NCBI GenBank assembly: GCA_024760905.1
Contig: CM045729.1
Span: forward strand, 83,531,550 to 83,595,549
Reading direction: 5' to 3'
Length of the DNA: 64,000 bases
DNA from: Plotosus lineatus
Lineage: Eukaryota; Chordata; Actinopteri; Siluriformes; Plotosidae
A program made the position numbers and the translations under genes. Below the pieces are notes generated by a model. That model searched no databases. It saw nothing but the letters and a program-made list of their open reading frames with translations, and was not told where the DNA came from. Positions 53,776 through 63,329 of this stretch are shown one piece after another (position 1 is the first letter of the stretch; each line of letters begins with the position of its first letter).

Positions 53776-54062
53776 TGGACCAACATCTTGCCGAGACACT
53801 CACTGGGTAAACATTTCATTAAAACTATTTGTAAGAATATTGGTATTATTTTGTGTCATGTGGTAGAGTATGTTTTTGTTAATACATTAGTCCTCTGCCA
53901 TTTTGTGCAAAGTTTAATTTCTCTAAGGTTTCCCACCTGTGAAAGGAACATTGTTTTCTTTTTGTATAGCTCCAGAGCTCTGGATGACATGGATGGTTCT
54001 ACCCGCGAGATGAAAAGGCGTCATCCCATCCTAGAGAATGGAGAGGTTCACAGTTCTAACAG
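53776..54062 (+). repeat. Putative 3' part of a retroviral LTR
   Basis: The stretch directly precedes a tRNA-Pro-like binding site and ends ...CACAGTTCTAACA. The left boundary and polyadenylation signal are not evident, so its LTR nature rests on position. Confidence 0.35.
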
Positions 54063-54064
54063 TT

Positions 54065-54082
54065 TGGGGGCTTGTGCGGAAT
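54065..54082 (+). other. tRNA-Pro-like primer-binding site
   Basis: TGGGGGCTTGTGCGGAAT matches 15 of 18 bases of the tRNA-Pro binding site used by gammaretrovirus-like elements (TGGGGGCTCGTCCGGGAT, established). A possible splice donor CAG|GTAAAAG follows at about 54094. Confidence 0.5.
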
Positions 54083-54149
54083 ACTCCTGATCAGGTAAAA
54101 GCATATATTTTTGTCTTTCTTAAGGACACCTTCCTGGTTAGCAGTATCA

Positions 54150-54275
54150 ACAACACCATTATCCCTGTGAGAGTTGCCACAGGAGGAAATTAATTCGTTA
54201 TCCTTGTGAGCGTTGTCACAGGAAGAAATTAAGTTGTTGTCCTTGTGAGAGTTTTCACGAGAAGAAATTAACTGC
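54150..54275. repeat. Three 39-bp tandem repeats in the retroviral leader
   Basis: Units share the pattern TATCCYTGTGAGNGTTGNCACAGGARGAAATTAA, here given as TCCTTGTGAG plus GAAGAAATTAA. Read on minus they give 13-residue units L-I-S-S-x-x-N-x-H-x-D-N. Confidence 0.7.
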
Positions 54276-54313
54276 GTAGTCATAGGCGACGAAAGAGTAG
54301 CATTTACCTCAGG

Positions 54314-54582
54314 TTGTGCACGCCGTGTCACCACAATGGGGGTAATGCAGGTTCGAAGGTCCAACCTAAGCCTGATCCCGAAGAAGCTCCATGGGATTGG
54401 GTGAACCGTTGTGGATTATCATTTTTTATAACACCATGGTTAGATAATTTGGCTGGTTGGACTAAAGTCCAACCTGAACTTATGACTTATCCTCAGGGAG
54501 GAAATTTTAAACCTGAATATTTGACGTCTGCATATAAACAAATCTACGAGGCTCAGGGGGATCCAAACTGGGATTATGGTTA

Positions 54583-54584
<2 letters not shown>
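54314..54584 (+). pseudogene. ERV gag matrix-like start, cut by (AT)n
   Basis: A frame open from about 54314 encodes EAPWDWVNRCGLSFF, a GWTKVQPEL segment, YPQGGNFKPEYL and QIYEAQGDPNWDYGYD. The order W...GW...P-x-G-x-F-x-P resembles the matrix region of gamma/epsilon-type Gag. The frame runs into an (AT)n array at 54585 and nothing of capsid follows. Identification is by pattern and by its position downstream of the binding site. Confidence 0.42.

Positions 54585-54643
<59 letters not shown>
54585..54643. repeat. (AT)n microsatellite
   Basis: Followed by a block (about 54654-54703, TTTTCTGAGTAGATCCTTCC...) that also follows the (AT)n at 62103-62161. Confidence 0.95.
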
Positions 54644-54649
<6 letters not shown>

Positions 54650-54799
54650 TAAATAATTTTCTGAGTAGATCCTTCCGTAAGAGAGTGCTCAATACTTTTT
54701 CGTAGAGCAAATATAAGTATAAATAAAAGGACATGACAAAGACTTTCGATTGAAACTTCATTTTCACTACAGATCTGTTTCGTCGGCGGCGGCAGCCGT

Positions 54800-57445
54800 A
54801 CGTCTCGAGATACGAAGGTGTAGCGCTATGGTATGCATTTGCGGTAGTGACTGTAAAGGCCCACCCTAGAGTGACAGTTTCTTAAACAATTATTGCATAC
54901 GAAAGGGCTTTGAGGAGCCATGGGGGCTGCCCTTTCTTTCCTCTTTGCTCTTTTCTCAGCTAGCTTGTTTATTCTGTTAGTTTCAGCTTTGTTGATCCCC
55001 TCGTTGACAGTGGTCTTCCAGAGCTGGCATGTTTCAGCAGTGCCTTCCCAGGTGTTTATGTCGATGCCAGATAATTTCATGTCCCCCTTGCATACGTCCT
55101 TGTACCGAAGTTGTGGTCTTCCTGTGCGGTGGGAGCCCTCACTCAGCTCTCCATACAACATGTCTTTAGGGATGCGCCCCTCGTCCATTCGCCGTACGTG
55201 ACCCAACCACCTAAGTCATCTCTGGCTCAGCAGTGCGAGCAGACTTCGCATGCCAGCACGCTGTAGTACCTCGGTGTTGGTTACTCTGTCTTGCCATTTA
55301 ATATGGAGCAGACGCCTGAGACAGCGAAGGTGGAAGCTGTTGAGCCGCTTTTCCTGACCAGCGTACGTGGACCAGGCCTCACTGCTATAAAGGAGTGTGC
55401 TGAGTACACAGGCCTGGTAGACACGTAGCTTGGTGTTCTCCGTTAGCTGGGTATTACTCCATACACGCTTGTTCAGTTTGGACATCACTGCGACGGCTTT
55501 CCCGATTCTGCATGAGATCTCTATGTCAAGAGACAGAGTGTTGGTGATCCCAGGTAGGTGAAGGAGTCCACGACCTCAAGCTGTGTGTTATTTATGTTGA
55601 TGTTTGGGACTGTGTTTGTGCCCTGGGCCAGGATGTTTGTCTTCTTCAGGCTGATGGTCAGTCCGAATTCATTACAGGCATGGGACAGGCGATTGACTAG
55701 CTCTTGAAGACCAGCCTCAGTGTGGGACGTCAGTGCAGCGTCATCCGCGAACAGCATCTCGTGACCTGCCTCACCTTCGTCTTAGCGCGCAGTCGAGCTA
55801 TGTTAAACAATTTTCCATCTGACCTGGTGTGGATATGGATCCCTTCCTCACTGTCAGAGAAGGCATACTGAAGAAGCATCGAGAAGAATATACCAAAGAG
55901 TGTCGGAGCTAGGACGCAGCCTTGCTTCACACCACTGCTCACTGGGAAAGCTGCAGAAGTCCCACCATTGAAGCAGACTGTGCTGTGCATGTCCTTGTGA
56001 AAGGAGGTCACGATTTGAAGTAACCTTTGAGGACATCCAATCTTCTGCAGGAGGCTGAAGAGTCCACTTCTGCTGACCAGGTCGAATGCTTTAGTCAGGT
56101 CTATGAAAGCAATGTACAGGGGCTTCTGCTGCTCCCGACACTTCTCTTGCAATTGACAAAGTGAGAAGATCATATCGACTGTGGATTGGCCTGCCCTGAA
56201 ACCACACTGCGATTCTGGGTACACCCGGGAAGCAAGAATCTGAAGGCGAGTGAGGACAACACAAGCAAAGACTTTCCCTATGATGCTAAGGAGGGAGATG
56301 CCATGGTAGCTGTTACAGTCACTGCGGTCACCCTTGTTTTTGTAGAGGGTTATAATGTTTGCATCGTGCATATCCTGGGGGATGAACCATTCCTTCCAGC
56401 ATAAGCACAGCAGCTCATGGAGGTGTTGCAGGAGTGCTGGCTTGCCACTCTTCAAGACTTCAGGGGGGATGCCATCCTTTCCAGGGGCTTTTCCACAAGC
56501 CAGACAATCAATGGCTTTGCCCAGTTCGTCCACTGAAGGCAGTTAAGCCAGATCCTCCATGACAGGTAAGTTTGGCAGGGCAATTAATGCTGCATCGGTC
56601 ACCACATTCTTGGTTGCGTACAGCTCCAGGTAATGTTCCACCCAGCATTCAAGCTGCTTGCCTTATTCCGTGATCACCTCCCCGGTCTTGGTCTTGAGGG
56701 ATACAGTCTTAATTGTGGTTGGGCCAGTAGCTGTCTTGATGCCATTGTACATGGCCATTGCGTTGCCAGTGTCAGCTGCCATTTGAATCTTGCTGCAGAG
56801 GTTCAGCCAGAAGTCATTTGCACAGCAGCGGGCTGTCTGCTGGGCCTTGTTTCACGCAGCTTTGAGGGTGTCCCAAGTACTGGTGCTGGGGTTTTGCTTG
56901 TATGCTAGGAGGGCTTCCCTCTTGGCTTCTGTCACAGGATGCATCTCCTCCCAGTGAGCCTCGTACCAGTCTACATGCCGACGCTCCTTTTTCCCAAAAA
57001 CAGTGAGGGCTTTTATGTAGATAGTATCTCTTAGCAAGCTCCACTTGCTGTTGATGTCTTTGCCAGGAGTCTGCAAAGCCAACTTCTCCTTGACTGTGTC
57101 ATGAAACAGTTGGATTCGCTGGGGATCCCTTGAGGAGCAGGTGTTGGTGCGTGGGAGGCCTTTAGTTTTAGAGTGATGGATCCTCTTAGTTGTCAGCCTT
57201 ATCCTGCTTTCAACGAGGGTGTGGTCTGTGTCGCAGTCTGCGCTATGGAAACTACTAGTGTGGAGAACGCTGCTCAGATCCGTGCGCCTGGTGAGGATAA
57301 GGTCTAGCTGGTGCCAGTGGCAAGATCTGGAGTGTCTCCAGGAAACTTTGTGGCGGTCTTTGCACTTGAAGTATGTATTTGTTACACACAGGCCATGATG
57401 GCAGCACAGTTCCAGCAACCTCTGTCCATTCTCATTCATCCTGGG
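54800..57445 (-). mobile_element. LINE with endonuclease, RT and C2HC tail
   Basis: The longest copy of its family here. On minus it runs from the endonuclease (57440) through RT to the 3' end near 54800. Related pieces: 16395-17580 and probably 6290-7145. Clade not determined; the wording is close to RTE/CR1-like LINEs with a C-terminal zinc finger. Confidence 0.8.
54826..57439 (-). pseudogene. LINE endonuclease-RT protein, multiply broken
   Basis: On minus: HWHQLDLILTRR and DCDTDHTLVESRI (endonuclease Asp-His end, about 57230), linker, then in the same frame nonsense codons near 56850, 56664 and 56544. RT: GKAPGKDGIPPEVLK, LYKNKGDRSDCNSYHGISLL, FRAGQSTVDMIFSL, YIAFIDLTKAFDLVSR (catalytic Asp), SGVKQGCVLAPTLF. 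A frame change then leads to LFADDAALTSHTEA (about 55755). Later frames give HIKWQDRVTNTEVLQ, GHVRRMDEGRIPKDMLYGEL and a C-terminal C-x2-C-x12-H-x3-C finger (CNNCLRNCHSRVGLYSHYRKC region, about 54890-54830). Three stops and at least three frameshifts: inactive. Confidence 0.82.
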
Positions 57446-57489
57446 GGTGAAACCATCCTCTCTCTTCAGGTGATTACTCTCTTTTGTTG

Positions 57490-58805
57490 ACAGAGGTCAA
57501 ACGGTTCCTATAGTTCTTGACCAGGTCTACACACACTAGTTGGTATTTTGGCCCACTCCTCGGCACAGATCGTCTCGAGAGCTGTGATGTTTGAGGGCTG
57601 TCGCTTGGCAACTCGAAGTTTTAACTCCCTCCACAGGTTTTCGATTGGGTTGAGGTCTGGAGACTGGATAGGCCACTCCAGAACCTTGATATGCTTTTTA
57701 CGGAGCCACCCCTTGGTTTTCTTGGCTGTGTGCTTTGGATCGTTATCATGCTGGAAGACCCAGCCATGTTTCATCTTTAATGCTCTGACCGAGGGAAGGA
57801 GGTTTTTACCCAAAATGTCACAATACAAGGCCCCATTCATGTTGTCATTGATACGGTGCAGTCTTCCTGTCCCTTTTGCAGAAAAGCATCCCCAAAGCAT
57901 GATGTGTCCACTCCGATGCTTCACAGTAGGTATGGTGTTCTTGGGATGCAACTCAGCATCCTTCTTCCTCCAAACACAGTGAGTGCTGTTTAAACCAAAA
58001 AGTTCAATTTTGGTCTCATCTGACCATATCACATTCTCCCAATCCTCCTCTGGATCGTCCAGATGGTCTTTAGCATATTTCAGATGGGCCTTTACATGTT
58101 TTTTGTTTAGGAGGGGAACCTTTCGGGCAATGCAGGATTTCATCTCATGACGATGTCGTGTGTTAGGTATTGTCATCTTTGTGACAGTGGTTCCTGCCTG
58201 ATTGACCAGTAGTTCTGGCCTGATTACTCACTGTTCTCAGGATCCTTTGAACCCCACGAGGTGAGATCTTGCATGGAGCGCCACTCCTAGGGAGGTTGTC
58301 AGTGATGTTATACTTCTTCCATTTTCTAAAACGTTTCCAACTGTTGATCTTTTCTCACAAAGTTGTTTACCAATTGCAGTTTGACTCCCAGCTTTGTGCA
58401 GTTGTACAATTTTATCTCTGGTGTCTTTGGGAAGCTCTCTGGTCTTGGTCATGGTGAAGACTGCAGTCTGACAGTTTGAAGGTGTGTGCAGGTTTGAAGG
58501 TGTCTCTTATGCATTGTTTGAAGGTGTCTCTTATGCATCTAATCAGTTCAAACAGGTGTCATTCATATTGTTAACGAGTGGGGGCTGAAATAATGTTTAT
58601 TTTTTAACTGCCCAATACTTATTGGCCTCCCATTTTCACAAATAAATTGTTTAAAAATCATACATTGTCATTTCCTAGATATTTTTTTACATTCTGTCTC
58701 GCAAGCTTGATGTGTACCAATGATGAAAATGACAAACCTCTCTTATCTTTTTAAATGGGTGAACTTGCACATTTTTACATTGCCCAATACTTATTGGCCC
58801 CACTG
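57490..58805 (-). mobile_element. Tc1-like transposon lacking one end
   Basis: The right end TTATTGGCCCCACTG with TA at 58806-58807 is the TIR; an inner TGCCCAATACTTATTGGCCTCC repeats the motif near 58610 (IR/DR type). The left end is missing where it meets the LINE. Confidence 0.8.
57508..58452 (-). pseudogene. Tc1 transposase, internally deleted
   Basis: [20 protein letters not shown] starts at 58452 with a degenerate HTH ([17 protein letters not shown]), then breaks at about 58237. From 58176 a 222-codon frame holds [33 protein letters not shown] (first Asp), [28 protein letters not shown] and [10 protein letters not shown] (Asp-34-Glu). It runs to [11 protein letters not shown], where the last 20 or so residues are lost with the element end. 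The catalytic triad is present but the second DNA-binding subdomain is deleted. Confidence 0.85.
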
Positions 58806-58807
58806 TA

Positions 58808-59197
58808 AAACATTAAAGTTTCTGAAGTAGATGTTTTCTGATGTTTAGAATTTTAATGACTTGGTCGTTTTGCATTTTCTAAATGTCAATAGCTTATTAA
58901 ATATTAAACTTATTAAATACAAATGCACATGATTTTAATTATAGAAACATTAAGCAGTACTTGATTCAGTGTAATAGTACTATACGTACATCTTGTAGTT
59001 GTACTACTTTATTTCATGTTATTTTTACTAATATCACATTGTGTATGTTCAAGTAATAAGTACATCAGCAGTTATTTGTACAGCCAGTTAAGTGCAGACT
59101 TTGAAAAGTTCAAGTTCGGCGTGGACCATGTATGCATGATGTGGTGTTGTAGAGCTACACTTCGGTTATTTTACAATAATATTATAGATTGAATGTT
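58808..59197. other. No recognisable gene
   Basis: AT-rich, no motif. Confidence 0.4.
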
Positions 59198-59380
59198 TGG
59201 GGCAGTGGTGGTCTAGTGGATAGGGTGCAGGATCGCTGATCCTGCTTATCCTAAGGTTGGGGATTCGAGTCCCCACAGGGTTGTCAATGCCCCCCCCCCC
59301 CCAGTGCAGCTAACTGGGTTATCAAAGGCGGGCCATGTTTTCTAACTGTCTATGATGAGAGGCATGTAAAAGAACCATTT
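59198..59380 (+). mobile_element. SINE 5' part
   Basis: GGGGCAGTGGTGGTCTAGTG (A box), a duplicated CTGATCCT, GGATTCGAGTCC (B box), body to AAAGAACCATTT. Truncated before the RTE-like tail. Confidence 0.82.
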
Positions 59381-59400
59381 GATTTTGGCGGCTGTGTTCT

Positions 59401-59806
59401 TCTTGTCCTTTCGGCTTTTCCCTTCAGGGGTCGCCACAGCGAATCATCTGCCTCCAACTCACCCTATCCTCTACATATTTTTCTCTTACACCAACTGCCT
59501 TCATGTCCTCCTTCACCACATCCATGAATCGTCTCTTTGGTCTTCCTCTAGGCCTTCTGCCTGGTAGTTCCAACCTCAACCTTTTCCTGTCATAGTTCCA
59601 ACATTCAAAGTCCCTACTTTCAGTTCTAGACTCCTGCCTTTCCTCTTCTCTCTCTGCCTACGAACACGCCTCCCGCCTCTCCTTCTTCGACGTCTTCGAC
59701 CAACAGTAGTCCAATTTCCACCAGCACCCTGTTGGTTAACAGCACTGATGGTGGTCATTTTTAACCTGGGCCTCGACCGATCCGGTATGAATTTTTTTGA
59801 TATGAC
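59401..59806 (-). mobile_element. Mini-RTE: 5' end fused to 3' end
   Basis: 18-bp TSD TTTTGGCGRCTGTGTTCT (59383-59400, 59807-59824, one mismatch). On minus it has the 5' leader (GRRRRRRRGGRR, GTLNVGTMTGKG) joined near 59582 to the C-terminal RRPRGRPK coding end and the 3' UTR. The endonuclease and the whole RT are missing, leaving 406 bp. The TSD shows it was inserted in this form by retrotransposition. Confidence 0.85.
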
Positions 59807-59816
59807 TTTTGGCGAC

Positions 59817-60152
59817 TGTGTTCTCTAACTATTTTCTCTCCGCTCCGGCTGAGGGACCTGGTTGACCTGCTCAGATGGCAGTAGTTCACACCTGAATCAC
59901 TGAATCCTCTCATCTACTTCCAATAAACACAAGCACGCTCACCTCTGCATCAGAAGATTATCTCACATCATGTCCCTGCTTCTTTGTGTTCTCTCACTCT
60001 GATTTCACCCCGCTCCGGCTGAGAGGCGTGGCTGAGCTGCTCAGGCTGAATGCAGTTCACACCTGAATTCACTGCTTTCATCTACTCCCAATAAACACAA
60101 ACCGCACACACACCGCTGCGCCAAAAGATTGTCTCACATCACGTTCCTGCTG
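59817..60152. repeat. 168-bp tandem duplication with AATAAA
   Basis: Two diverged units (start 59817 and 59985) share CGCTCCGGCTGAG, GTTCACACCTGAAT, CCAATAAACACAA and TCTCACATCA. The AATAAA in each suggests an LTR or 3'-UTR origin. Confidence 0.7.
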
Positions 60153-60297
60153 CCCTGTTTTCTGTCTGGCTCCTCGTTCCAGTAGTTAATGTTGTTTAAA
60201 GTTGTTTAATGTTGTTTAATGATGTTAAAGTGGTCTGCTTAAGTAATTCCCCTTTGAATAATAAATCCACTCAGTGCCAGCTCATGCTGCCTCCTGC

Positions 60298-60300
<3 letters not shown>

Positions 60301-60368
<68 letters not shown>
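60301..60368. repeat. (AC)n microsatellite
   Basis: Thirty-four AC units, directly followed by the Tigger start. Confidence 0.95.
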
Positions 60369-60370
<2 letters not shown>

Positions 60371-60558
60371 ATACAGATACTCCTCGACTTACGTTCATCC
60401 ATTTTACGTTTTTTCGATTTTATGGGTTTTTTTTTTCTTTTCAAAAAAAGGTCAAATTTTGAGTTTAGACGTACCTACGTAGTACGCTGATGCAATGACG
60501 CTGCGTCCATTGTTTACAAACGACAGACTGAGTGCCCCTCGTTCTTCCCAGTTATATA

Positions 60559-61526
60559 TATCTTCTTCTTCTTCTTTTCCTTTCGGCTTTTCCCTTCAGG
60601 GGTCACCACAGCGAATCATCTGCCTCCATCTCACCCTATCCTTTGCATCTTCTTCTCTTACACCAACGACCTTCATGTCCTCCTTCACCACATCCATGAT
60701 TCGTCGCTTGGGTCTTCCCCTAGGCCTTCTGCCTGGTAGTTCCAGCCTCAGCATCCTATTACCAATATACTCACTATCCCTCCTCTGTACATGTCCAAAC
60801 CATCTCAATCTCGCCTCTCTGACTTTGTCTCCGAAACGACTTACATGTGCTGTCCCTCTGATGTGCTCATTCCTAATCCTATCCATCCTCGTTACTCCCA
60901 AAGAGAACCTCAACATTTTCATCTCTGCTACCTCCAGCTCTGCCTCCTGTCTTTTCCCCAGGGCCACTGTTTCTAAACCATACAACATTGTTGGCCTCAA
61001 CACCGTCTTGTACACTTTTCCTTTCATTTTTGCCGATACCCTCCTATCACACATCACACCGGACACTTTTCTCCAACTATTCCAACCTGCCTGCACACGC
61101 TTCTTGACCTCTTTTCCACACTCTCCATTGCTCTGGATTGTTGAGCCTAAGTACGTAAAATCCTCCACCTTTCTTATCTCTGCTCCCTGTAATCTCACCG
61201 TTCCTCTTGGGTCCTTGTCATTCATGCACGTGTATTCTGTCTTACTGAGGCTAATCTTCATTTCCCTCCTTTCTAGGCCATACCTCCACCTCTCTAGGTT
61301 TTCCTGCACTTGTTCTCTGCTCTCACTACAGATCACAATGTCATCTGCAAACATCATAGTCCATGGGGAATCTTGTCTAACCTCGTCTGTCAGCCTGTCC
61401 ATCACCATAGCAAACAAGAAGTGGCTGAGAGCTGACCCTTGGTGCAATCCGACCTCCACCTTGAACTCTTCTGTCACACCAACATGCACACCTCACCACT
61501 GTCTTACAGCTCTCATACATATATAT
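60559..61526 (-). mobile_element. RTE LINE, 5' truncated, inserted in Tigger
   Basis: A 10-bp TSD CAGTTATATA (60549-60558, 61527-61536). It carries the C-terminal RT half and the complete 3' UTR with AAGAAGAAGA end. Confidence 0.9.
60596..61489 (-). pseudogene. RTE reverse transcriptase C-terminal half, uninterrupted
   Basis: 297 codons are open on minus: GVTEEFKVEVGLHQGSALS, MMFADDIVICSESREQ (catalytic box), KISLSKTEYTCM, LGSTIQSNGECGKE, LYGLETVALGKRQ, LRWFGHVQRRDS, PRGRPKRRIMDVV, ending at CGDP before the 3' UTR. No stop or frameshift, in contrast to most copies here, so it is a recent insertion. Endonuclease and RT fingers are absent through 5' truncation, so it is not functional alone. 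Confidence 0.88.
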
Positions 61527-61618
61527 CAGTTATATAGCGTGTTACCCTTGCGTTACGACGTCGTCTCGGTGATCTTTGTGTTTACACTGTTTTGCGGACT
61601 TTTGTAACCCTAAACAAA

Positions 61619-61945
61619 TATGGTCGGTCAGAAGCATAAGCCTATTAGCATGGGTACAAGTCTCATACACAGAAATTAATTAACTATCCTGAAGAACAAA
61701 GAGGCTGTTAAAGCCTGTGATGTGGCGAAAGGCTCGATGGTTATCAGCAAACAAAAACCGCAAGTGCTGGAGGAGGTGGAAAAATTACTGCTCCTATACA
61801 TAAACGAACAGCAGTTAGCAGAAGATCTGCAGATGTGATCTGCTGCAAAGCTCGTGAAATCTATGATGATTTGGTGAAAAAAGACACTAGCTCGAATCCT
61901 GAAGGGTTCCACTTTAAAGCAAGTCAAGGCTGGTTTGTAAATAAA
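61619..61945 (+). pseudogene. Tigger/pogo transposase N-terminal remnant
   Basis: MVGQKHKPISMGTSLIHRN is followed in another frame by ILKNKEAVKACDVAKGSMVI, then KPQVLEEVEKLLLLYINEQQ and KVKAGL-like text. These correspond to the CENP-B-type HTH pair of Tigger transposases. A second start at 62334 (VGRKRKPTSMGASL) continues as STIGTIYKQKDRIIENVKG-like text at 62757-62813. The catalytic DDE domain was not found. Confidence 0.65.
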
Positions 61946-62096
61946 CAAAAAATAAACAAACAAAAAAAAAAAGACACAAAATAAATTCATCTATTAAGAA
62001 ATTTGTGTGCTTGTCCTGTTGTTTCACATTTAATATACTATTTGATATATAAACGACATTAAGAAATAACATTATGTTTAAAAAAAAAATTTAAAA

Positions 62097-62102
<6 letters not shown>

Positions 62103-62185
<83 letters not shown>
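62103..62185. repeat. (AT)n(GA)n microsatellite
   Basis: About 59 nt AT then 23 nt GA. Followed by the block shared with 54654 (TTTTCTGAGTAGCTCCTTCC). Confidence 0.95.
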
Positions 62186-62399
62186 ATTTTCTGAGTAGCT
62201 CCTTCCGTATGAGAGTGCTCAATACTTTTTCGTATATTTCTCAGTTATATAGCGTGTTACTCTTGTGTTAAGACATCGTCCCTGTGATCTTTGTGTTTAC
62301 ACTGTTTTGCGGACCTTTGAAACTTGAAGCAAATATGGTTGGTCGGAAGCGTAAGCCTACTAGCATGGGTGCAAGTCTCATACACAGAGATGAATTAAC

Positions 62400-62745
62400 T
62401 ATCTGCTCAGATCGGCACAATCTACCATGCATACTCAATTAAGCAAAGAGAGTTATAAAATATGAAAACCCGAATCCAGGAAAGAGAGACCTCTCTGCTC
62501 TGCTGGTAATTCACATCAGTGCAGGCTGAGTACTAAACGAGTTCAACGAAGCCCTTGCTCACTTGAAAGCCGGATGTCTGCATTACCCGTGCTTTGTTTC
62601 AAGCAAGTAAACTACTTTCAGCAAGTGCACTACTTTTGGTATTGAGCGCCTCACATATTGGAAGTGGTGGTTGGCTGTTTTAAGTTTCATGTAAAGTGAG
62701 TCGGCTCAGCTTCGTGTAATGTGATTCAGCTCAGCTTCATGTCAT
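62400..62745. other. Unassigned insert in the Tigger transposase
   Basis: Splits the HTH coding sequence. It includes GAGCGCCTCACATATTGG (about 62645), which also ends the promoter-module copies (46220, 63335). Confidence 0.4.
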
Positions 62746-63123
62746 GTGACCATCCGTCGACCATCGGAACCATTTACAAGCAGAAAGATCGCATCATAGA
62801 GAATGTTAAAGGTTATATTTGATATTTGATGAGTGAATCTGATTAAAATATGAAATTAATATAAAATATAAAATTGAAATTATTTTGCTTGATTTATAAT
62901 TATTGTTGATATTATTTGATATATTTGACATTTTTACAATGTTATGTTTATAATAATTGATTTAGGGGTGTTTTATGAGATACAGTAATGGTATTTATGG
63001 ATGTATAGTACAGTATGAGTGTCATATGTCACACGTCATACGACACTGTAACAACTTGCGTTCATTTTCAACTTACGTTCGGCCGTCCGGAACCAATTAA
63101 AAACGTAAGTCGGGGAGCGTCAG

Positions 63124-63329
63124 TAATGCGTAGTTTGTGATTTTTGGTGTCAGTGAGTGTGCCAAACTGTATCTATACACAGACATCAGCCTGACATGGA
63201 GTAAGCGAAGAACTTAAACACAACAGTTCTGTAGTGCCGATATTTGCAAGTGGGAAATACCAAAAACAAAAAAAACCCGCCAACAATACACCCTTATTAG
63301 AATGACAGAGATAAACCATATCTCAATAT
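63124..63329. other. No recognisable gene
   Basis: Short link between the Tigger end and the module copy. Confidence 0.4.

Larger units (their letters stand above)
60374..63123 (+). mobile_element. Tigger-like element with nested insertions
   Basis: Left CAGATACTCCTCGACTTACG after TA (60372-60373), right inverse ACGTAAGTCGGGGAGCGTCAG before TA at 63124. The interior holds two partly overlapping copies of the transposase start (61619 and 62334), an RTE insertion (60559-61526), an (AT)n(GA)n array (62103-62185) and other inserted sequence (about 62400-62740). Confidence 0.7.

Noticed and set aside
53960..54094. Host exon between TTTTGTATAG and CAG|GTAAAAG on plus
   Set aside because: The segment contains a tRNA-Pro-like primer-binding site and precedes a Gag-like frame, so a retroviral leader with its own splice donor explains it better.
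60495..61607. 370-codon plus-strand frame
   Set aside because: Antisense of the RTE reverse transcriptase; the minus frame carries the FADD box and conserved blocks. The same applies to frames at 28340-29380 and 44187-44954.
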